This document shows positions 61,610 to 64,000 of a stretch of DNA of 64,000 nucleotides, piece after piece. Numbering within the stretch: position 1 is the first letter of the stretch; each line of letters starts with the position of its first letter. Source of the stretch: an uncultured Lachnospiraceae bacterium (GTDB lineage Bacteria; Bacillota; Clostridia; Lachnospirales; Lachnospiraceae); assembly GCA_900550475.1 (NCBI GenBank), contig URSA01000008.1, positions 67,214 to 131,213 on the forward strand. The letters are read 5' to 3'. The translations under genes were made by a program, and so were the position numbers. The notes under the pieces were generated by a model. That model had not been told where the DNA came from, searched no databases, and was given only the letters and a program-made list of their open reading frames with translations.

Positions 61610-62036
61610 GAAAGCATACCATGACTATTTTATCGATGAAAAGTACGAGGCGGGCATTGTACTGCACGGGACGGAGGTAAAGTCCCTCCGCATGGGAAAA
61701 TGCAGTATCAAGGAAGCCTTTGTGCGCATAGAAAACAATGAGGTGTGGGTTTACGGCATGCATGTGAGTCCCTACGAAAAGGGCAATATTTTTAACCGGG
61801 ATCCCCTGCGCCCCAAGAAGCTGCTGATGCACAAGGAGGAGATCCGGAAGCTTACGGGAAAGCTGGCGGAAAAGGGCTTTACGCTGGTGCCGCTGGAGGT
61901 TTACTTCAAGGATGGCAGGGCAAAGGTTTCGCTCGGTCTTGCACGAGGTAAGAAGCTGTACGACAAGCGGCAGGATATTGCCAAGCGGGATCAGCGCAGG
62001 GAGGCGGAGAAGGAGTTCAAGGTCAAGAATCTGTGA
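61572..62036 (+). CDS. smpB: SsrA-binding protein SmpB
   Basis: A 154-aa partner of tmRNA for rescue of stalled ribosomes. Motifs: NNKKAYHDYFIDEKYEAGIV, GTEVKSLRMGK, and the basic tail KLYDKRQDIAKRDQRREAEK. ATG 61572 lies inside the end of rnr in another frame; ssrA follows 46 bases after the stop. Confidence 0.96.
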   Translation: MAKEAQKLVANNKKAYHDYFIDEKYEAGIVLHGTEVKSLRMGKCSIKEAFVRIENNEVWVYGMHVSPYEKGNIFNRDPLRPKKLLMHKEEIRKLTGKLAEKGFTLVPLEVYFKDGRAKVSLGLARGKKLYDKRQDIAKRDQRREAEKEFKVKNL

Positions 62037-62082
62037 TTGACACAGAGGAGAATGCATTTTATAATATTATTGGCAATAATTT

Positions 62083-62437
62083 GGGCTAGTCAAGGTTTCG
62101 ACAGGGGTCTTGCAGCTGGAGAAGCTATCCGCAGGCGATGCGTCAAATCGCGAATCTAAATATAAACGCTGAAGATAATTTAGCATACGCTGCCTAATGG
62201 CAGCTGTCCGCTCTAAGGCACTCACACTTTAGAAACCGGGCATCGACTATGTGAGAAACGACAGGGCTTAAGCTTTGCGGCTCTGGGCGTAACATGAAGC
62301 TACCGACCGTCCACGGGTGTTCGTTTCCGTTCTCGGAAGGGAAGGGGTGACCGCGAGGTCCACCGCAATAACGGACTATGATAGTAGAAGGACAGGGAAT
62401 AGGCTTTTGGACACGGGTTCGACTCCCGTCTAGTCCA
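62083..62437 (+). ncRNA. ssrA: Transfer-messenger RNA
   Basis: About 355 bases. The acceptor stem is gggctag (62083-62089) with ctagtcc (62430-62436), next to the tRNA-like ggtttcgac and T-arm gggttcgactccc. The tag frame is at 62150-62197: resume codon GCG, then NLNINAEDNLAYAA and TAA, ending in the protease-recognised AYAA. CCA is not encoded. Located after smpB, as usual. Confidence 0.95.
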
Positions 62438-62444
62438 CTGAAAG

Positions 62445-62480
62445 TCCACCGTAATTCTGATCGAATTGCGGTGGATTTTT
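62445..62480 (+). terminator. Terminator of ssrA
   Basis: TCCACCGTAATT / AATTGCGGTGGA with one G-T pair, loop CTGATCG, then TTTTT. Confidence 0.9.
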
Positions 62481-62488
62481 CGTATGTG

Positions 62489-62497
62489 TGATATAAT
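62489..62497 (+). promoter_or_regulatory. Extended -10 before the accessory gene
   Basis: TGATATAAT, a perfect -10 with TGn extension; no suitable -35. It lies 46 bases before the next start. Confidence 0.45.
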
Positions 62498-62542
62498 AAA
62501 ACACAAGGAAAAACAAATAATCTGCTATGAAAGGACTTAAAA

Positions 62543-63082
62543 ATGTATTTATATCACTACTATGAACGTACAGGCTTACCGTTCGCAAATTTATCTGATT
62601 TACCGGTAAATGAAGCGAATGACATTCTGAATAAAATAAAAAGAGACAAGCCCAATTCCCAGCACGCAAAAAGGCAGGAAAAATATGTTGAATACAGAAG
62701 AAACTGCGAAAGTATACTTCGGAGCAGATTTATCGAAAAAGGCGGCATTATCAAAAGAAATGTTCCTCATTATATGACTATAGAACACAGTCCGTGGTTA
62801 AGCACTTGGTTTGAGAATTGCGCATTCATCAAAATTCCCATTGAAGAATTTGATATAAAGACATTGTCCTTTACATATGGTGATTCGATGCCTACATTTA
62901 GTCAGGCAGTAGTAAATAAGAAGGAATATCATAATCAGCTCTATACTTACGATGAAATACTGAAAATAATTGATAAGTACGGTTTGCCACAGAATTGGAA
63001 TGATGACGGTAAATATGGATATGAGCGATATATTGAGGTGCATGTATGGAATGATGATCCGATAAATAAATATATCTGTTGA
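62543..63082 (+). CDS. Hypothetical protein of unknown family behind ssrA
   Basis: A 179-aa soluble protein with no membrane segment. I cannot assign a function. Notable patterns are the N-terminus MYLYHYYERTGLPFANLSDL, a basic middle (KRQEKYVEYRRNCESILRSR), EHSPWLSTWFENCAFIKIP, SFTYGDSMPTFSQ and the end YIEVHVWNDDPINKYIC. The base composition is far more AT-rich than the window average, so recent acquisition is likely. The ATG follows AAAGGA. Confidence 0.65.
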   Translation: MYLYHYYERTGLPFANLSDLPVNEANDILNKIKRDKPNSQHAKRQEKYVEYRRNCESILRSRFIEKGGIIKRNVPHYMTIEHSPWLSTWFENCAFIKIPIEEFDIKTLSFTYGDSMPTFSQAVVNKKEYHNQLYTYDEILKIIDKYGLPQNWNDDGKYGYERYIEVHVWNDDPINKYIC

Positions 63083-63315
63083 TTATATATAGATACATTA
63101 GAGAATTTTGGAGCAGGACAGAAGCTCGAAGCAAGATGATTGCCGAAATGCCCGATCATATAATTCCTATGAACTATCATCTATATGAAATGAGAATTGA
63201 TGACAATTCACTTGAGATGGGGAGTGATTATACTTGGAATATATTTGGAGTATCTTATTCAGGAAATAAGACGACAGTTGCGGAGACGCTCTGCCTTGTC
63301 AAAAGCAGTGATTAA
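63079..63315 (+). CDS. Possible small hypothetical protein
   Basis: A 78-codon frame opening with TTG, which overlaps the previous stop. An internal ATG (63136, MIAEMPDHIIPMNYHLYEMR) is an alternative start. AT-rich and with no recognisable motif; could be a remnant of a longer gene. Kept because it is on the same strand directly after a real-looking gene. Confidence 0.3.
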   Translation: MIIYRYIREFWSRTEARSKMIAEMPDHIIPMNYHLYEMRIDDNSLEMGSDYTWNIFGVSYSGNKTTVAETLCLVKSSD

Positions 63316-63367
63316 CCAGCCGGAAGAATAATGACTGACGCTCTTGGAATTTAGAAAGGAAACGGAC

Positions 63368-63931
63368 ATGTTTGTAGAGATTTTTGTGTATGTAATGACA
63401 TTACTGTTTGGAGTATTCACTTTTGTCGTTATCAAAGAAAAGAGATATAAGATTATCCCCTTGGCGTGCTTTGCCATGATCCTGACATTTCTTGGCTTTG
63501 CTGTCACGTCACTTGTCGTCTTGTTTGCACGGAATGAAGACCTTGAAGTTATTCTGATCATGGTTGTGCTTGGGCTGTTCCTGTTTTTACTGGGAGCGAA
63601 TGATGTATGGTCTGTGCTTCGGTGCAATCAGAAGATAGAAGCGGTCTATTGCGGATGTAATAGTTATCCCGGGGGACGCTATGGTGTGACCGGTTATGCA
63701 CCGGTATTTGAATATGTCTGCAATGGCACAGCTTACCACGAGCAGACAACGCAGACCGTTCCTTACCGCCTGCTGCAAAACATGACGGAGGGGAGCGCTT
63801 ATCCCATCTATGTCAATTCCAAACACCCGGGCGTGTATGTTCTGGAGAGAAAAATCAGATTTACCACAGTGATTTGTTTTGTCTTTGCGATGATGTTTTT
63901 TGCGACAGGGATTTTGTGGCTGTTGCGCTAA
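63368..63931 (+). CDS. DUF3592-like membrane protein
   Basis: A 187-aa protein. Three membrane helices in the N-terminal third (about 3-20, 27-53, 59-79), a soluble domain in the middle (APVFEYVCNGTAYHEQTTQT, YPIYVNSKHPGVYV) with the beta pattern of DUF3592, and a last helix (about 166-186). ATG 63368 has AAAGGAAACGG upstream. Function unknown. Confidence 0.65.
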   Translation: MFVEIFVYVMTLLFGVFTFVVIKEKRYKIIPLACFAMILTFLGFAVTSLVVLFARNEDLEVILIMVVLGLFLFLLGANDVWSVLRCNQKIEAVYCGCNSYPGGRYGVTGYAPVFEYVCNGTAYHEQTTQTVPYRLLQNMTEGSAYPIYVNSKHPGVYVLERKIRFTTVICFVFAMMFFATGILWLLR

Positions 63932-64000
63932 GGGTACAGGAGCACGAGTCTGTGAAAGTTTTTCTGTAAATAAGTATTAGCTAATAGGTCTTCTATGATA

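Noticed and set aside
62083..63931. Prophage at the ssrA end
   Set aside because: No integrase, phage structural gene or second att repeat inside the window; only composition and position hint at an island.

Overview
The window looks like the chromosome of a spore-forming Clostridia member, most likely Lachnospiraceae. The evidence is a PolC-type replicative polymerase, the spore protease gpr next to spoIIP, HemZ, a two-gene SmsC/SmsB-type Fe-S assembly pair instead of a full SUF operon, lipoprotein-type solute-binding proteins, and the Gram-positive order secG-rnr-smpB-ssrA. The assignment is inference from gene content; no 16S rRNA is present. Most genes are on the + strand, tightly packed, and rich in G and C at third codon positions.

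Layout. 1-4.5 kb: polC (5' end outside the window) with a striking glycine-rich linker, then tRNA-Glu(CTC). 4.5-6.8 kb: a DtxR-family iron-type repressor divergent from smsC-smsB. 6.9-8.7 kb: polysaccharide deacetylase and bactofilin (cell envelope). 8.7-13.9 kb: the conserved pyrH-frr-uppS-cdsA-dxr-rseP cluster. 14.0-16.7 kb: an uncharacterised operon of a small soluble Ser/Thr kinase and three membrane proteins, two with zinc ribbons. 16.7-21.7 kb: apt, rel, an MBL-fold hydrolase and hemZ. 21.7-23.2 kb: a scrap zone with a Fic fragment, a GNAT fragment and an ABC-ATPase fragment around a SHOCT protein. 23.3-26.5 kb: RdgB-like pyrophosphatase, DUF202-like membrane protein, Rrf2 regulator with IscR-like cysteines, asparaginase and an XRE regulator. 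26.6-28.9 kb: ECF sigma/anti-sigma pair with a small secreted protein and a KTSC protein. 29.0-32.2 kb: diguanylate cyclase, zinc-ribbon protein and TPM-domain protein. 32.3-35.1 kb: rpsT (minus), gpr, spoIIP. 35.1-37.9 kb: KdpDE-like two-component pair and a CPBP protease. 38.0-47.5 kb: a large operon joining two beta-propeller-like solute-binding lipoproteins, two sugar-type permeases, an HlyD-like adaptor and a MacB-like periplasmic-core protein, without any ATPase. 47.5-53.2 kb (minus): thiamine pyrophosphokinase, a heterodimeric ABC exporter preceded by a leader peptide and terminator, and a CDF cation transporter. 53.3-62.4 kb: gpmI, eno, trkA-trkH, secG, rnr, smpB, ssrA. 62.5-64 kb: AT-rich accessory genes of unknown function just behind ssrA.

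Most noteworthy candidates: (1) the ATPase-less importer/adaptor operon at 38-47.5 kb; (2) the 22-codon leader ORF plus terminator upstream of the exporter pair, architecturally like the bmrB-bmrCD attenuator of Bacillus; (3) the kinase/zinc-ribbon operon; (4) the iron-type DtxR divergent from the minimal Fe-S scaffold genes; (5) a hairpin enclosing the eno ribosome binding site. All calls are by eye from the sequence; no database search was run.
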